The translations under genes and the position numbers were made by a program. The notes below the pieces were generated by a model, which was given only the letters and a program-made list of their open reading frames with translations, was not told where the DNA came from and searched no databases. Shown in pieces: positions 7,009 through 8,322 of a DNA stretch of 8,322 nucleotides (positions within the stretch are counted from its first letter, which is position 1; each line of letters begins with the position of its first letter). The stretch spans positions 1-8,322 of the forward strand of contig JAFZIX010000244.1 in assembly GCA_017554135.1 (NCBI GenBank), in the 5' to 3' direction. The stretch comes from Bacteroidales bacterium (GTDB lineage: Bacteria > Bacteroidota > Bacteroidia > Bacteroidales > UBA932).

Positions 7009-8322
7009 CTATTTAAAGGTCAGGTGAACACCAACGTTGAAAGTACGCTGGATAGGATAGTTGAGTCCGGAATCCGCAAGCTCGGGATCCCAGAGTTTGA
7101 AGCGGCTCCAGCATAGGAGGTTGTTGCCCTGGAAGTAGAAGCGCAAATTGTCGATGCGGAGCTTCTGCGTCCACTTGTAAGGCAGGGTATAACCGAATTC
7201 CAGCTGCTTGAGGCGGAGGAAGGCACCGTCGCGCATCCACCAGGTGCTCACAGCGGAGTTGTTGAGGTTCGAATATGCACTGTAGCGGGGCCAGAGTGCG
7301 TAGATATCGCGATTGTCTTCACTCCAGTGGCTGTCGGCATAAGCCTTAAGCAACTGGGTATTATTCACGAACGGTGCCGTACCGGCGATATTCTTGGAAG
7401 GATTGTAGTTCGTGGATGCATCGATCCAGAAGCTCTCATTCGCAAGGCCCTGGAAGAAGATGGAGAAATCAAAGCCCTTGTATCCGAGCGAAGCACCGAA
7501 ACCGTAGATGATTTCAGGAGATGTCGGGAGGCCGATAGGCACGCGGTCGGCTTCGGTGATGACGCCGTCTCCGTTCACATCGGTGTACTTGATGTCACCG
7601 CCGCCGTACTGGCTGCCGAAAGATGCCTGTGAAGGAGAGTTGGCCGCTTCTTCGTCGTCGATGAATAAGCGCTCTGCTATATAGCCCCAGGTCTGCTTGA
7701 GGGAGTATCCGGCGTGCTGACGCCAGGGCTCCTTGTACTGAGGCTCCTCATACACCAGATATTTACTGGTGGAATAGGTGAAATTGCCTCGGGCGGAAGA
7801 CCAGAAGTCTTTGCTCCAGACTTGCTTGTAGTCTGCCTGGATATCGACGCCGTGTGCGGCTGCCTCGCCGATATTGGCGGAAATGCTTGCCTCAAGACCC
7901 ATTGTCTCAGGCACGTCCGCACGAGTCATGAAGATGTCTGTACGGTGCTCTGTGAAGTACTCGGCGATGATGTCGAGTTTCTTGAAGAGGCCGAGTTCAA
8001 CTGCATAGTTGGTCTTGTAGGACTTTTCCCAGGTGATTGCCTCGTTGGCATAACGGGAAACGCTGATGCCATTTGTTGAATTCTGCCTGAATTCACCGAA
8101 ATATGCGGCACGGGTGCTCGTGTTCATGTTGGTCTGGGACAGATAGTAGAAACGGTTTTTGGAATCACCTATGTTGTCGTTACCCACAAGACCGTATGAT
8201 GCACGGAGTTTCAGGTTGTGCACATACTTGGTGAGGGGCTTGAAGAACTTCTCGTTGCTCACCACCCAGGCGGCACCGGCGGAGGGGAAGAAACCCCAGC
8301 GGTGACTTATGTGGAAGCGCTC
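7009..8322 (-). CDS. SusC/RagA-family TonB-dependent outer-membrane transporter, C-terminal part (5' end outside window)
   Basis: This is the C-terminal 437 residues of a SusC-type transporter; the frame is open to the window edge, so the signal peptide, carboxypeptidase-like domain, TonB box and plug lie beyond it. SusC proteins are 22-strand outer-membrane barrels that import oligosaccharides or peptides using TonB energy, capped by a SusD lid. The family shows in its barrel signatures: RWGFFPSAGAAW near the window edge, LRASYGLVGND, FLRLKQLEFGYTLP, and a C-terminal NLRFYFQGNNLL...YPIQRTFNVGVHLTFK. An EF-hand-like loop (DVNGDGVITEAD) sits just before SPEIIYGFGASLGYKGFDFS, a usual place in this family. 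The chain ends Phe-Lys rather than on the aromatic residue usual for barrel insertion, a small oddity. The stop is TAG at 7009-7011, 8 bases before the SusD start, matching the standard SusC-SusD pair. The family call is secure; the substrate is unknown. Confidence 0.96.
   Translation of the reverse strand, partial: ERFHISHRWGFFPSAGAAWVVSNEKFFKPLTKYVHNLKLRASYGLVGNDNIGDSKNRFYYLSQTNMNTSTRAAYFGEFRQNSTNGISVSRYANEAITWEKSYKTNYAVELGLFKKLDIIAEYFTEHRTDIFMTRADVPETMGLEASISANIGEAAAHGVDIQADYKQVWSKDFWSSARGNFTYSTSKYLVYEEPQYKEPWRQHAGYSLKQTWGYIAERLFIDDEEAANSPSQASFGSQYGGGDIKYTDVNGDGVITEADRVPIGLPTSPEIIYGFGASLGYKGFDFSIFFQGLANESFWIDASTNYNPSKNIAGTAPFVNNTQLLKAYADSHWSEDNRDIYALWPRYSAYSNLNNSAVSTWWMRDGAFLRLKQLEFGYTLPYKWTQKLRIDNLRFYFQGNNLLCWSRFKLWDPELADSGLNYPIQRTFNVGVHLTFK
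7546..7581 (-). other. EF-hand-like calcium loop in the SusC barrel
   Basis: The codons here read DVNGDGVITEAD, with acidic or amide oxygen donors at loop positions 1, 3, 5 and 12 as in an EF-hand or dockerin loop. Similar DxNxDGxI loops are common at this place in SusC-type barrels, between an extracellular loop and the SPEIIYGFG strand. Calcium binding is an inference from the spacing alone. Confidence 0.6.

Larger units (their letters stand above)
1..8322 (-). other. Single SusC-SusD operon (putative polysaccharide-utilisation locus segment)
   Basis: Six genes run in one direction with gaps of only 8, 14, 19, 30 and 26 bases. No gap holds a GC-rich hairpin followed by a T-run, and I found no copy of the Bacteroides -7 element (TAnnTTTG) in them, so one long transcript is likely and its promoter should lie upstream of the truncated SusC, beyond 8322. 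The gaps are AT-rich and without clear Shine-Dalgarno sites. No regulator (hybrid two-component sensor, SusR-like, or ECF sigma/anti-sigma pair) is in the window, so the inducing signal cannot be read here. Confidence 0.8.

Noticed and set aside
7009..8265. Reading the SusC frame as a complete gene starting at a GTG at 8265.
   Set aside because: The frame continues upstream to the window edge with conserved SusC residues (RWGFFPSAGAAW), so the GTG is an internal Val codon and the gene is truncated only by the window.

Overview
The window looks like a piece of a Bacteroidota (Bacteroidales-type) chromosome. It holds part of a polysaccharide-utilisation-like operon. The evidence is a SusC-type TonB-dependent transporter followed directly by a SusD-type lipoprotein, then four more predicted outer-membrane lipoproteins built from domain families found almost only in Bacteroidota (DUF4959/DUF5126/DUF5000, DUF4998, BACON, DUF4886 and a fimbrillin-like family). 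The gaps are AT-rich and lack clear Shine-Dalgarno sites, as is usual in this phylum. The genus cannot be fixed from this sequence; a gut-type Bacteroidales is the best guess.

All six genes lie on the minus strand, so transcription runs from high to low coordinates. In that order they are: the C-terminal 437 residues of SusC (7009-8322, start outside the window); SusD (5048-7000); a DUF4959-DUF5126-DUF5000 lipoprotein (3675-5033, or to 5054 with an upstream start); a DUF4998 plus discoidin-like lipoprotein (2468-3655); a two-BACON plus SGNH/DUF4886-like lipoprotein (497-2437); and the N-terminal 156 residues of a fimbrillin-like lipoprotein (1-470, running off the low end). Gaps are 8, 14, 19, 30 and 26 bases, with no visible terminator or promoter, so this is almost certainly one transcript. 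No intergenic stretch reaches 300 bases. I see no RNA gene, insertion sequence, CRISPR array or attachment site.

The likely joint role is capture and import of a glycan or glycoconjugate. SusC and SusD would form the lidded import pore. The next lipoproteins, rich in Ig-like and discoidin-like folds, would act as accessory surface binding proteins. The window has no recognisable glycoside hydrolase, polysaccharide lyase, sulfatase, protease or regulator, so the substrate cannot be named.

The point most worth attention is the BACON/SGNH protein. Its hydrolase fold is recognisable, but the nucleophile position reads Thr225 instead of Ser and the catalytic His position reads Asn405. It may therefore be a catalytically dead, glycan-binding member of the family. 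Otherwise I regard the locus as a fairly ordinary, well-formed SusCD operon rather than an entirely new system.
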